Source of the DNA: Halochromatium glycolicum
GTDB taxonomy: Bacteria > Pseudomonadota > Gammaproteobacteria > Chromatiales > Chromatiaceae
Direction of reading: 5' to 3'
Assembly (NCBI RefSeq): GCF_016584085.1
Contig: NZ_NRSJ01000018.1
Span: 55,162 to 119,161 of the forward strand
Length of the DNA: 64,000 nt
Both the position numbers and the translations under genes were made by a program. Position 1 is the first letter of the stretch. Each line of letters begins with the position of its first letter. Positions 18,244-26,095 of this stretch are shown here, one piece after another. The notes beneath the pieces are model-generated. The model saw only the letters and a program-made list of their open reading frames with translations, was not told the origin of the DNA and did not search any database.

Positions 18244-18788
18244 TGGAGACCCCCGGGCCGCTGGACGCGCTCACCCCCTGCCAGCGCACCGTCGTGCGCG
18301 TGAAGATCCACCTCGCCAAGCGGCGCGCTGCCACGCGCCGAACGCTGCGCTGGACGCGACGCCTGGCTGATCGGCTGCGACGCGCCTTCGCCGCCGCGCC
18401 GCCCGCGCTTCAAGCGCGCCTGCTCGCCGGCGACCCGCAGACCGCCCCATTGGCGGCCCTCTGGCTGAACGTCGAACTGGTCGCGCGCACGGCGGAGGCC
18501 ACCGCGGAACGACTCAACCAGGCGCACGCGCTGCGGCGGCGCCAGCGGGCCGATCTCGAGCGCCGCGTCACGTTCATCGTCAAGCGCCAAATAGCGACCG
18601 ATGACGTGTTCGCGCTCGCCGAGGAAGAGCTGCGCACCCAAGGGCAGCGCTGCGGCCGGCGCCTGCTGCACAAAACCGCCTGGTCGGTCGCCGGGCGCCT
18701 GGGGTACACGGACGTGCAACGGGAGCAGATCACCGAGACCGCCGCGCGGCACTACCTCGCCAAGCGCCGAAAGGGCAGGGGTGAATAG
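18243..18788 (+). CDS. Uncharacterised basic helical protein of the element
   Basis: The 181-residue protein has its ATG overlapping the integrase TGA, so it is translationally coupled to integrase. It is strongly basic and Ala/Arg-rich with long predicted helices (LAKRRAATRRTLRWTRRLAD, ARTAEATAERLNQAHALRRR) and a C-terminal segment HKTAWSVAGRLGYTDVQREQ that could be an HTH. I do not recognise the family. Coupling with integrase raises the possibility of a recombination accessory factor, but this is only inferred from position. Confidence 0.6.
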   Translation: METPGPLDALTPCQRTVVRVKIHLAKRRAATRRTLRWTRRLADRLRRAFAAAPPALQARLLAGDPQTAPLAALWLNVELVARTAEATAERLNQAHALRRRQRADLERRVTFIVKRQIATDDVFALAEEELRTQGQRCGRRLLHKTAWSVAGRLGYTDVQREQITETAARHYLAKRRKGRGE

Positions 18789-18906
18789 CCAAGCGGGAGG
18801 GATGACCCATCGCTCCCGGTCTGCTCCTTCGCGCTTGGCGCGCGCCCGTTATCGTTCCCTTATCGCCGTGGCGGCGATAACCGGTAACGACGACGAGGGT
18901 ACATCC

Positions 18907-19161
18907 ATGTCCGACCATCCCCATCCCACCGACCGCATCGAAGACTTCAAGCCCTGGCGTGCTTGGGTCGCCGACGACGCCGGGAGCGTCTTCCCGACCT
19001 TCGCGGCCTTCGAGTGGTTTGTTCGGAAGCATCACGATCGCCTTGTCGACAGCGGTCAGTTCATCCCGCGCCGCGGCCCCGCCGGGAGTCTCGCCGGGCC
19101 GCATCTCGGGGCCGTGGTGCTCGAGATCCTGCGCGATGAAGCGCGCCGCGCGGCGGCATAG
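18907..19161 (+). CDS. Small uncharacterised element protein
   Basis: The 84-residue protein starts MSDHPHPTDRIEDFKPWRAW. It has a central FPTFAAFEWFVRKHHDRLVD helix and a C-terminal GAVVLEILRDEARRAA helix, joined by FIPRRGPAGSLAGP. The layout (aromatic helix, Gly/Pro turn, helix) would suit a small DNA-binding or excisionase-like protein, but I see no defining motif. The next gene starts 11 bp later. Confidence 0.6.
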   Translation: MSDHPHPTDRIEDFKPWRAWVADDAGSVFPTFAAFEWFVRKHHDRLVDSGQFIPRRGPAGSLAGPHLGAVVLEILRDEARRAAA

Positions 19162-19172
19162 GAGGCCCAGTC

Positions 19173-19538
19173 ATGACCCCACTTCAGGCGCAGACCCTCT
19201 ATGACCTCGCTTCCGGCGCCCATGCCGCCGCCTTCGCGGCCCAAGCCGAGGACGACCTCGACCAGCGCTATGGACTACTCGCGGCCCTTGAGCACCTGAC
19301 CTCGGAGCTGAAGCGCATCACTTGGTCCATCATCGAATCTGTTGATGACGACCTGGTCGATGACGGTCCCGCCGGGGTACACCGCGTGACCGTGCCGCTC
19401 ACGCGCGACGAGTACACCATCCTCGACCACGCCGCCGCGGCGGCGCAGCAGACCCCCGAGGAGCTCTTGGCGCAGCTGATCCGCGAGCGCATCCGGCGCG
19501 CCGCGAATCGTGTTGCCCCAGAGGGCGATGCCCAATGA
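19173..19538 (+). CDS. Small element protein with ribbon-helix-helix-like C-terminus
   Basis: The 121-residue protein starts MTPLQAQTLYDLASGAHAAA, preceded by AGGAGG about 10 nt upstream. The N-terminal half is helical and acidic. The C-terminal half (HRVTVPLTRDEYTILDHAAA then TPEELLAQLIRERIRRA) has the strand-helix-helix pattern of ribbon-helix-helix DNA-binding proteins, so it may regulate the element. Its stop overlaps the start of the next small frame (ATGA). Confidence 0.6.
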   Translation: MTPLQAQTLYDLASGAHAAAFAAQAEDDLDQRYGLLAALEHLTSELKRITWSIIESVDDDLVDDGPAGVHRVTVPLTRDEYTILDHAAAAAQQTPEELLAQLIRERIRRAANRVAPEGDAQ

Positions 19539-19687
19539 GCCACCGCCGCCGCGACCGCCGCGAAGCCCGCCAGCGCGAGCGCTGGCACGGCCCCCAGAAA
19601 AGGAAAGCCCGGCCGATGGATGAGATCGACCGGGCTGAAATGGATAACCAACCGTCCGATGCGGTGTTGACCGCACCGCATCGGTAA
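19535..19687 (+). CDS. 50-residue basic small ORF, translationally coupled
   Basis: The ATG overlaps the stop of the preceding gene (ATGA), and the frame runs 50 codons to the TAA at 19685-19687. The product is very rich in Arg/Gln at its N-terminus (MSHRRRDRREARQRERW) and acidic at the end. Support rests on the coupling and the compact spacing of the operon; there is no recognisable domain. It could be a leader or a small nucleic-acid-binding protein, or not be a gene. Confidence 0.35.
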   Translation: MSHRRRDRREARQRERWHGPQKRKARPMDEIDRAEMDNQPSDAVLTAPHR

Positions 19688-19748
19688 AGCCTTGACCGCC
19701 TCACGGTCTCGGCACCGGCACCTGCAATGATACCGCATCGTGGATCAT

Positions 19749-19787
19749 GCTTGGTGCAAAAGGAAACCCCTTCCTTTTGCACCAAGC
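19749..19787. promoter_or_regulatory. Perfect 17-bp inverted repeat upstream of the primase gene
   Basis: GCTTGGTGCAAAAGGAA at 19749-19765 is followed by a 5-nt loop (ACCCC) and its exact complement at 19771-19787, ending 55 bp before the primase start. No T-run follows, so it is not a standard terminator. An operator, an attenuator or a replication-initiation structure are all possible. Confidence 0.8.
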
Positions 19788-19841
19788 CGCGCGTGCCAGC
19801 GCCGCCCGACCTGGCGGTCGATCAACCGGAGATCGACCATC

Positions 19842-22439
19842 TTGACCCGACCCACCACGCCCAAACGCGAGCCCGATCTCGCCCAAGCCCGCCGCTTCCT
19901 CGAGCTGCTCGACCCCGAGGCGGAGACCTTCCACTTCCAGACCTTTGCCGACCCCAAGCCCGAGACCTTCGACAACGAAGCCCAGCGTAAGGGGCTCGCG
20001 CGCGCCCTGCACGGATCGCTCGAGGAGCACACCGAAACCCTGACGCGCCTGAACAACCGGGGCGCGGGTGTCTTCGTGACGATCAACGCGGTACTCGGCG
20101 CCCGCCGCACCAATCGCAACGTCCAGCGTATTCGTGCTTGCTTCGCGGATTTTGACCCCCCGAAGACCGAGCCCGCGCCGGCCCGCTTCCCCCTCGATCC
20201 CGTCATCACGGTCGAGACCTCACCGGGCCGTCGGCACGTCTACTGGACCGTGGACGGTCTCCCCGTCGCCGCCTTCTCCCCTCAGCAACAAGCGATCGTG
20301 GCCGCGCTCGGCAGCGACCCAGCCCCCACTGATCCCGCGCGGGTGATGCGCCTGCCGGGCTTCTGGCACGTCAAGGACCCGGCGGCGCCGCACCTGGTCC
20401 GGATCATCGACGAAGACCCGCGTCTTCCGTACACCCCCGAGCAGATCGCGGCCGCCTTCCCCCCTCAGGGGGCTTCACGTGAAGCACGGGACAAGCCCGA
20501 TCTCGGCTCAGATCCGATCGCGCGCGCCCTGGGAGACCGCGGCCTGGCGCTGGACTGGAAGCCCGACGGCGGCCTGTTCGTGCGCTGCCCCTGGTCTGAT
20601 GAGCACACGACACCCTCGACCCCGACCAGCTCGATCTACTACCCACCGCATACCGGCGGCTATTCCGGCGGCGCCTATGTGTGCCAGCACGCCCACTGCC
20701 GAGACCGCACGATCGCCGATCTGCGCCGCTTCCTCCGCGAGGATGGAACCGATGATCCTGGGGCAAAACGGAAGGCTTCCGGATTGCACCAGGAAGAATT
20801 TCAGAATAATAGTGCTAGCAACCCATTCGGTTCATTCGCTACGGGGGTTCAACCCACTCGAAACCCGCTCGAAACCCACTCGCAACCCGCTCGGATGGAG
20901 TGGGGTTCGCTGGTCGATGAGTTCGTAGACGACAAGGGCCAGACCAAGCAACGCCGCAAGATCGATAGCCTCGCGGCCGTCGTCGTGGCCGATGCCTTGC
21001 GCGATGAGCTCGCCTGGGATGCTGATGCGGGCTGCTGGCTGACCTGGCAGGAATCGCACTGGCAGACGCACATTCAGCCGTCTCCGGCCGATACCCTGCT
21101 CGCGCATGCGGTACGCATCGGTTGCGGCGAGCACGGTTATCGACTCAGCTACCTGTCCGGCATCACCCAGCTCGTGCAGCGTCTCGATCTGCTCGCACGC
21201 CCTGCGCGCCCCGAGGGTGTCGTCCCGTTCCGCAATGGGCTGCTCGACCTGGCGACCGGTGAGCTCTACGCGCCAACCCCGAGCCACGCGCTCGACTGGT
21301 GCTTGCCGCACGACTACGACCCCAAGGCCACCTGTCCCAGCATCCACGCCTGGCTGCTGCGCGCGACCGACCACGATGGCGAGACGGTCGAGTTACTGCG
21401 CGCCTGGCTCGCTGCCCTGGTGCGTGGGATTCCGCTACAGAAGTTCCTGGTCCTGATCGGCCGCGGCGGCACTGGCAAGGGCACCTTTCAGCGGCTCGCT
21501 GCCGCGCTGGTTGGCGATGCGAACGTGGCGATCTCGACGCTGCGCGACCTCGAGGGCAACCGCTTCGAGACCGCCAAGCTCTACGGCAAACGGCTGTGCA
21601 TGATCAATGAGGCCGGGCGCCATGGTGGTGCGTTGAACATGCTCAAGAGCATGACTGGCGGCGACGCGCTGCCTCTCGAGCGCAAGCATCAGCAGCAGAC
21701 CGGAACCTTCGTCTTCGACGGGCTGACGCTGCTCGCGACCAACGAGGATGTGCAATCGACCGATGCGACCTCCGGGCTCGAGCGCCGCCGCGTGACCGTG
21801 CGCTTCCCAACCACCGCCACCGAAGCCGAGCGCGCGGACTGGCAAGCCCGCGGCGGCGAGGCTGGTGTCCTGCATGCGGAGATCCCCGGGCTGATCAACT
21901 GGCTGTTGCAGCTCGACGAGCGCGCGATCCGCCAGCGCTTCGAGCAGCTACCCGAGTCGGTGCGCAAGGAGAACCTCCTCGGTATGGCTGCCGGCAATCC
22001 CGTTGCGGATTGGCTGATCAACTGCACGGTTGCCGATCCTGACGCCTACTTGCAGATCGGTTCGCTCGGACAAGACGAGCAAGGCCGCCCCACGTTCAAG
22101 CACGCTCACGACTGGGCCTACCCGAACTACCGTGCCTATTGCATCGAGACAGGCCGAGATCGCCCTGTCTCCATCGTGAAGTTCCGCGAGACCGTCAAGG
22201 ACATTGCTCAGGAGCTTGGCCGCCCTGTCACTGAGCAGCGACACCCTGTCCACCGATCGATGATGCTTCGCGGTATCCGCCTGGCCGCCAACCCATTCGT
22301 AACCGAGCGGGTTGCGAGTGGGCTCGAGTGGGATAAGCCATTGAAAAGAATGAACCGAATGGGTTGCGACGAAGTTTCGTCAGAAAAAAATCCCGACGAT
22401 CCGGATCACACCGAGGAGACCCACCGCTATGTCATGTGA
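19842..22439 (+). CDS. Primase-helicase (RepB-type primase domain, SF3/P4-type helicase)
   Basis: The start is the TTG at 19842 (LTRPTTPKREPDL), with CGGAGA upstream, giving 865 residues. The N-terminal ~210 residues resemble RepB/PrimPol-type primases: GVFVTINAVLGARRTNRN, RACFADFD with acidic residues, and ETSPGRRHVYWTVDG. A metal-binding cluster (CPWSDEH near 248, CQHAHC near 280) follows. The C-terminal half is a D5/P4-like superfamily 3 helicase with Walker A LIGRGGTGKGTFQRL near 540, a Walker B-like KRLCMINEAG, and LLATNEDVQSTDATSGLERR. Such proteins start replication of P4-like satellites and plasmids. The next gene overlaps its end by 11 bp. Confidence 0.88.
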   Translation: MTRPTTPKREPDLAQARRFLELLDPEAETFHFQTFADPKPETFDNEAQRKGLARALHGSLEEHTETLTRLNNRGAGVFVTINAVLGARRTNRNVQRIRACFADFDPPKTEPAPARFPLDPVITVETSPGRRHVYWTVDGLPVAAFSPQQQAIVAALGSDPAPTDPARVMRLPGFWHVKDPAAPHLVRIIDEDPRLPYTPEQIAAAFPPQGASREARDKPDLGSDPIARALGDRGLALDWKPDGGLFVRCPWSDEHTTPSTPTSSIYYPPHTGGYSGGAYVCQHAHCRDRTIADLRRFLREDGTDDPGAKRKASGLHQEEFQNNSASNPFGSFATGVQPTRNPLETHSQPARMEWGSLVDEFVDDKGQTKQRRKIDSLAAVVVADALRDELAWDADAGCWLTWQESHWQTHIQPSPADTLLAHAVRIGCGEHGYRLSYLSGITQLVQRLDLLARPARPEGVVPFRNGLLDLATGELYAPTPSHALDWCLPHDYDPKATCPSIHAWLLRATDHDGETVELLRAWLAALVRGIPLQKFLVLIGRGGTGKGTFQRLAAALVGDANVAISTLRDLEGNRFETAKLYGKRLCMINEAGRHGGALNMLKSMTGGDALPLERKHQQQTGTFVFDGLTLLATNEDVQSTDATSGLERRRVTVRFPTTATEAERADWQARGGEAGVLHAEIPGLINWLLQLDERAIRQRFEQLPESVRKENLLGMAAGNPVADWLINCTVADPDAYLQIGSLGQDEQGRPTFKHAHDWAYPNYRAYCIETGRDRPVSIVKFRETVKDIAQELGRPVTEQRHPVHRSMMLRGIRLAANPFVTERVASGLEWDKPLKRMNRMGCDEVSSEKNPDDPDHTEETHRYVM

Positions 22440-22758
22440 TTTGGATGCGATGCTTGAGCGCATGCGCCGCGCGGGCGTCCAGCTCGTCCACCGCACCGGC
22501 CGCCTGGTGGTCGAGTCCGAGCGGCCGCTGAGCGATGACCAGCTCGCGTTTATCCGCGAGCACAAGGCCGATCTCCTTGCGGCCATTCCTGAGCACCGGC
22601 CGCTGCACCCCCACGAGGTGCAGCGGATCACGGCTTGGCTGGATCGCATCGGCGAGCGTGACCTGGCAGTGCGCGCCGAAGTGCTCGAGCTCGCCGATCA
22701 AGATCCCGTGCAGCGCGTCGCCTGGCTGCGCTCATCAGCGGAGGTTGCCGAAGCATGA
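22429..22758 (+). CDS. TubC-docking-like small protein of the element
   Basis: This 109-residue protein overlaps the end of the primase gene. The N-terminal half (LERMRRAGVQLVHRTGRLVV, then SDDQLAFIREHKADLLAAI) matches the TubC-type docking fold seen in many mobile-element proteins next to primases. The C-terminal half is helical (EVQRITAWLDRIGERDLAVR). It probably binds another element protein rather than catalysing anything. The partner is unknown; the primase is the obvious candidate because of the overlap. Confidence 0.65.
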   Translation: MSCDLDAMLERMRRAGVQLVHRTGRLVVESERPLSDDQLAFIREHKADLLAAIPEHRPLHPHEVQRITAWLDRIGERDLAVRAEVLELADQDPVQRVAWLRSSAEVAEA

Positions 22759-23144
22759 AGACACGCCGCGACCAAGGCCGCCCGCGGGTGAACTGCCGGG
22801 ATTGCCGATTCCATGACCCAGCCGACGTGCTCTGTCCGGTCGCCCGAAAGCGACCGGTCACCGAGCCGGGCCGAACAACGACGTGCCAGCGCTTCAAGCC
22901 CCGCCGCAAGCACTCCGACCCGCTTGGAGCTCCGGCGCCCCCGCGCCGCTTCGTGACCGATATCGCTCTCGCGACAAAACGTCTGCGCGCATGCGGGCTC
23001 GAGTGGGCTGTTCGAGAGCTCGACCTGATCGACGGCCGTCTGGCGATCCGATATCACCCGGCCGCGACGGTCGATGACATGCGGGCCGTCGCCAACGCTT
23101 TGGCCGCGGCGGAGGGTGATTCTTCGCCCGCCGTTGATCCCTAA
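22755..23144 (+). CDS. Cysteine-rich small protein, possible zinc-binding
   Basis: The 129-residue protein overlaps the preceding stop (ATGA). A Cys/His cluster spans residues 15-45 (VNCRDCRFHDPADVLCPVA... TTTCQRF), suggesting a zinc site. The C-terminal half, beginning RFVTDIALATKRLRACGLEW, is helical with a strand pair (ELDLIDGRLAIRYHP). I do not recognise the family; proteins with this CxxC start are frequent beside primases in satellites and plasmids. It ends the early operon, with 110 bp of AT-richer sequence after it. Confidence 0.6.
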   Translation: MKTRRDQGRPRVNCRDCRFHDPADVLCPVARKRPVTEPGRTTTCQRFKPRRKHSDPLGAPAPPRRFVTDIALATKRLRACGLEWAVRELDLIDGRLAIRYHPAATVDDMRAVANALAAAEGDSSPAVDP

Positions 23145-23254
23145 GTCATTGATTACGGGTCCTTCTTCGCGCTCGACGACGCGGGTAGTTCGCACCGCGT
23201 TTTTTGCCTGTATACACGATCTATCGATTACGGTTAGTCAATAGAGTTTTATCT
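23145..23254 (+). promoter_or_regulatory. AT-rich gap before the late-gene block, probable promoter region
   Basis: This 110-bp gap is clearly richer in A/T than its surroundings. It contains two GATTACGG octamers (about 23151 and 23226) and CTGTATACACGATC, before the ATG at 23255. It is the only sizeable break between the replication genes and the Mor-capsid block, so a regulated promoter here is likely. No clean -35/-10 pair can be assigned. Confidence 0.4.
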
Positions 23255-23449
23255 ATGAGTCAGGCCAATAGCCCCACCACCACCCGACTCGACTTCATGG
23301 CCGATGACGCGAGCGAGGCCGGCGACGCCGAGCTCCTGGCCCTGATCGACCGCGCCCGCGCTGGCGACCCTGCCGCGGCGGCAGAATGTCAGCGGGTCAT
23401 GGACGCGATGAACTGCGGCGACGAGTCCCCCGTCCCGACCGCCTATTGA
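23255..23449 (+). CDS. 64-residue acidic element protein
   Basis: Starts MSQANSPTTTRLDFMADDAS at an ATG at 23255, chosen over an earlier in-frame start because it follows the AT-rich promoter-like region. The protein is acidic and Ala-rich with one helical segment (ELLALIDRARAGDPAAAAEC). No motif is recognised. It is followed after 2 nt by the Mor-type gene and probably shares its transcript. Confidence 0.5.
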   Translation: MSQANSPTTTRLDFMADDASEAGDAELLALIDRARAGDPAAAAECQRVMDAMNCGDESPVPTAY

Positions 23450-23451
23450 TA

Positions 23452-23742
23452 ATGAGCGACCTTCGCTCGGTGATCGATACGGCTCTCCGCACCGCCGCGG
23501 AGGCCCAGGGCCTCGCGCCCGAGCAGATCGACGCGCTGGTTGCCGCGGTCTGGGCAGCCATACAGGCCCGCCTCGGCGGGGAGACCGTCTATATCCACGC
23601 CGCGCCCAAAGCCGAGCGCAACGCGGCCATCGTCGCCGCTTGGCGCGGCGGCCGATTCCTCGCCGAGATCGCGCGAGACTTCGATCTCTCCGAAAGCCGA
23701 ATCCGCCAGATCATCGCCGCCAATCGCAAGCCCGCCCCATGA
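23452..23742 (+). CDS. Mor/C-type transcription activator family protein
   Basis: The 96-residue protein has the Mor-family GGETVYIHAAPKAERNAAI segment followed by a C-terminal HTH (AAWRGGRFLAEIARDFDLSE, SRIRQIIAANRK). In phage Mu and relatives such proteins switch on middle or late genes. Here it stands just before the head-gene block, so it may activate the capsid genes, perhaps in response to a helper phage; this is inference. Its stop overlaps the next start. Confidence 0.8.
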   Translation: MSDLRSVIDTALRTAAEAQGLAPEQIDALVAAVWAAIQARLGGETVYIHAAPKAERNAAIVAAWRGGRFLAEIARDFDLSESRIRQIIAANRKPAP

Positions 23743-24167
23743 CCACCGACACCGACACCGACACCGCCCGCCAACACCTGTTCGCGCTGTTCCGCCATCT
23801 CCTCGCCGCCCCCTCTGAGCCGCTGCCCGCGCCCGTCCGCGACTGGCTGCTCGCCGGGCAGAAGGTCTACCTCGACAGCGCGACCCTCACGCTCGACCAG
23901 GCGCTTGGGCTGCGCGCCCGAGGCCGCCCCCATCCCGCCCGCGATTGGCGCCTCGCGCAGCGCGACAAGACGCTGCGCGAGCAGGCCCAGCGTCACGGCT
24001 TCACCACCGCCGAGGTGCGTGCCGCCGTCCGGCGCCGCCGTCGCCGTGTCCCAGGCCGCGCCGCGCAAACGCCGCTCGATTGCGCGGTTGATGCCGCCGC
24101 GACCTTTGCGCCGCTGCCGGAGTCGACCGACCAGCTCGCGCGCATCCTGCGGCCGCCCGCCGCGTGA
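23739..24167 (+). CDS. Uncharacterised basic protein between Mor-type activator and head genes
   Basis: The 142-residue protein starts MTTDTDTDTARQHLFALFRH, coupled to the preceding gene by an ATGA overlap. The middle (RDWLLAGQKVYLDSATLTLD QALGL) is followed by a strongly basic helix-rich stretch (EVRAAVRRRRRRVPGR). This might bind DNA and is in the position where phages encode small terminase subunits, but I see no sequence support for that role. Confidence 0.5.
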   Translation: MTTDTDTDTARQHLFALFRHLLAAPSEPLPAPVRDWLLAGQKVYLDSATLTLDQALGLRARGRPHPARDWRLAQRDKTLREQAQRHGFTTAEVRAAVRRRRRRVPGRAAQTPLDCAVDAAATFAPLPESTDQLARILRPPAA

Positions 24168-24234
24168 AATACCCCCTATCGACGCTTGATGCGCGCGCCC
24201 ATGCTGATCGCCATCACCCCACCGAGAGCCCAGC

Positions 24235-24675
24235 ATGGACACCACCGACCCCACCGACCCCACCGACGACATCGCCGCCCGCGTCGCCCGGCTCTCCGCT
24301 GAGCTGGTCGACCGGATGCAAGAGCGCGAGCTACTGCGCCGCGCCCACCGCCCGCGCGAGGCCGTCCTGCGCGACGCGCGCGCCCTGGTCGACGACGCCG
24401 CCGCGCGCTACCGCCGCCGTCTCGCCGACAAGCTCCAAGCCTTTGGCGCGCCCCATGCGCCCGCGCTGCGTCTGTTCGCGGGGCCGGATGCCGATGCCCT
24501 CTGCTTCCTGCTGGGAGACCAGATCAAACAAGCGCTCGGCAAGAACGCGCGCGACTGGCCATCCACCCCCGTCGACCGCGAGCGTCGCCTCGAGGAACTG
24601 GACAAGACCATCCCCGAGCTCGAGGACGAACTCGCGCGCATCCGTAACCTCTTTATCGATGGAACCCCCACATGA
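24235..24675 (+). CDS. Uncharacterised coiled-coil-like protein upstream of decoration gene
   Basis: The 146-residue protein begins MDTTDPTDPTDDIAARVARL. It is helical with charged heptads (ELVDRMQERELLRRAHRPRE and ERRLEELDKTIPELEDELAR), consistent with a coiled coil or scaffold-like protein. It directly precedes, and overlaps by 4 bp, the head decoration gene, so a role in capsid assembly is plausible but unproven. Confidence 0.5.
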   Translation: MDTTDPTDPTDDIAARVARLSAELVDRMQERELLRRAHRPREAVLRDARALVDDAAARYRRRLADKLQAFGAPHAPALRLFAGPDADALCFLLGDQIKQALGKNARDWPSTPVDRERRLEELDKTIPELEDELARIRNLFIDGTPT

Positions 24676-25058
24676 GCGATCACGCCGCCATCACGAGCAC
24701 CACCTTCGTGCCGCAGCACCTGGTACACGGCAACGCCCATCTGTTGCTCTCCGAGAAGGTCACCATCGCCAGCGGGCAGACCCTCACCGCCGGCGCCATC
24801 CTCGGCAAATCGAGCAACGGCAAGCACTACCTCGCCAGCGCCAACGATCTGGCCGGCAGCCCGATCAGCGACGGCCGCGCCAACCCGGTCGCCATCCTGG
24901 CCCAGGACATCGACGCCAGCGCTGCCGATCAGGAGGCCATGACGTACACCCGTGGCGACTTCATCGCCGGCGCCTGCTATCACGATGACAGCCTTGACGC
25001 CGCCACCGTCACCGCCGCGCTGCGCGATCTCAGCATCCAATTGATCGCCGCCGCGTAA
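24672..25058 (+). CDS. Phage head decoration protein (lambda gpD-like)
   Basis: The 128-residue protein has the beta-rich pattern of bacteriophage head decoration proteins: NAHLLLSEKVTIASGQTLTA, GAILGKSSNGKHY, NPVAILAQDIDASAADQEA, and YTRGDFIAGACYHDDS. Such trimers sit on the outside of expanded lambda-like capsids and stabilise them. The gene lies between the coiled-coil protein and the major capsid gene, as in lambda (D before E). Confidence 0.85.
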   Translation: MSDHAAITSTTFVPQHLVHGNAHLLLSEKVTIASGQTLTAGAILGKSSNGKHYLASANDLAGSPISDGRANPVAILAQDIDASAADQEAMTYTRGDFIAGACYHDDSLDAATVTAALRDLSIQLIAAA

Positions 25059-25069
25059 GGAGCCCCATC

Positions 25070-26086
25070 ATGTACGACACCCAATCCCTGGCGCGGCTGA
25101 TCGAGAACATCCCGCGCCCCTCGAGTTTCCTGCTCGATCTCTGGTTCCCGAGCGTCCAGACCAGCCCCGCCGAGGAGATTGTCTTCGACATCCGCGACGG
25201 CGCGCGCAAGGTCGCCCCGTTCGTCTCGCCACTGGTCGCCGGTAAGGTGGTCACCGATCAAGGCTTTCGCACCAACACCTTCTCGCCGGCCTACATCAAG
25301 ATCAAGACCCCCATCGACCCGAAACGCCCGCTCAAGCGTCAGGCCGGCGAGACCATCGGCGGAGGCTTCCACCCTGGCACCCGCGCCCGCGATCTGGTCG
25401 CTGCGCTGGCGGCCGAACATGTCGACATGCTGCACCAGCGCCTGGAGCTGATGGCCGCCGAGGCCCTGCTCGACGGGCAAGTGACCGTCTCCGGCGATCA
25501 GTACCCGACCCATGTGGTGGACTTCGGCCGCAAAGCCGAGCACAGCATCGACATCAGCGCTACCGGCGATTGGCTCAGCAGCACCCCGACCAACGATCTC
25601 ACCGACTGGAGCATGCGCCTCCTGCAAGCCTGCGGGCAGCGCCCCAGCGACGCGGTTATGGGCCTTGCCGCGTATCAGGCATTGATCAAGCATGATGACG
25701 TGAAAGAGCGCCTGGAGACCCGCCGCTTGGAGGGAACCCGCCTGCAAGGCGGCCCCGATCTCGCCGCGCCGGGCGCCAGTTACATGGGCGAGCTCGACGG
25801 CCTGCCGATCTACGTGCATGTCGACTGGTACGTCGACCCCGACACCGGCGAGGAATCGCTGATCGTCCCGACCAACCACGTCATTCTCGCCGCCCCGGCG
25901 CTGAACGGCACGCGCGCGTTCGGGGCCATCCGCGATCATGACCTGAGCTTCATCGCGCAACCGTTCGCCGCCAAGAGCTGGACGGATCATGACCCGAGCG
26001 TGCGCTACCTGATGACCCAGAGCGCGCCGCTGATCGTGCCTGTGGTCCCGAATGCCAGCCTGAGCGCCAAGGTACTCCCAGACTGA
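25070..26086 (+). CDS. Major capsid protein, lambda gpE family
   Basis: The 338-residue protein, normal for gpE-type HK97-fold capsid proteins, starts MYDTQSLARLIENIPRPSSF, with AAGGAG 11-7 nt upstream. Family segments include VAPFVSPLVAGKVV, YIKIKTPIDPKRPLKRQ, DDVKERLETRRLEG, YMGELDGLPIYVHVDWYVD and the conserved C-terminal MTQSAPLIVPVVPN. It would build the icosahedral shell with the decoration protein and be assembled with the aid of the protease encoded next. The frame is complete with no sign of decay. Confidence 0.92.
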   Translation: MYDTQSLARLIENIPRPSSFLLDLWFPSVQTSPAEEIVFDIRDGARKVAPFVSPLVAGKVVTDQGFRTNTFSPAYIKIKTPIDPKRPLKRQAGETIGGGFHPGTRARDLVAALAAEHVDMLHQRLELMAAEALLDGQVTVSGDQYPTHVVDFGRKAEHSIDISATGDWLSSTPTNDLTDWSMRLLQACGQRPSDAVMGLAAYQALIKHDDVKERLETRRLEGTRLQGGPDLAAPGASYMGELDGLPIYVHVDWYVDPDTGEESLIVPTNHVILAAPALNGTRAFGAIRDHDLSFIAQPFAAKSWTDHDPSVRYLMTQSAPLIVPVVPNASLSAKVLPD

Positions 26087-26095
26087 GGTTGACCC

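Noticed and set aside
23739..24675. Terminase small subunit or portal genes
   Set aside because: Both genes are in the right place, but I see no terminase, HNH or portal motif in either; only structure prediction could decide.
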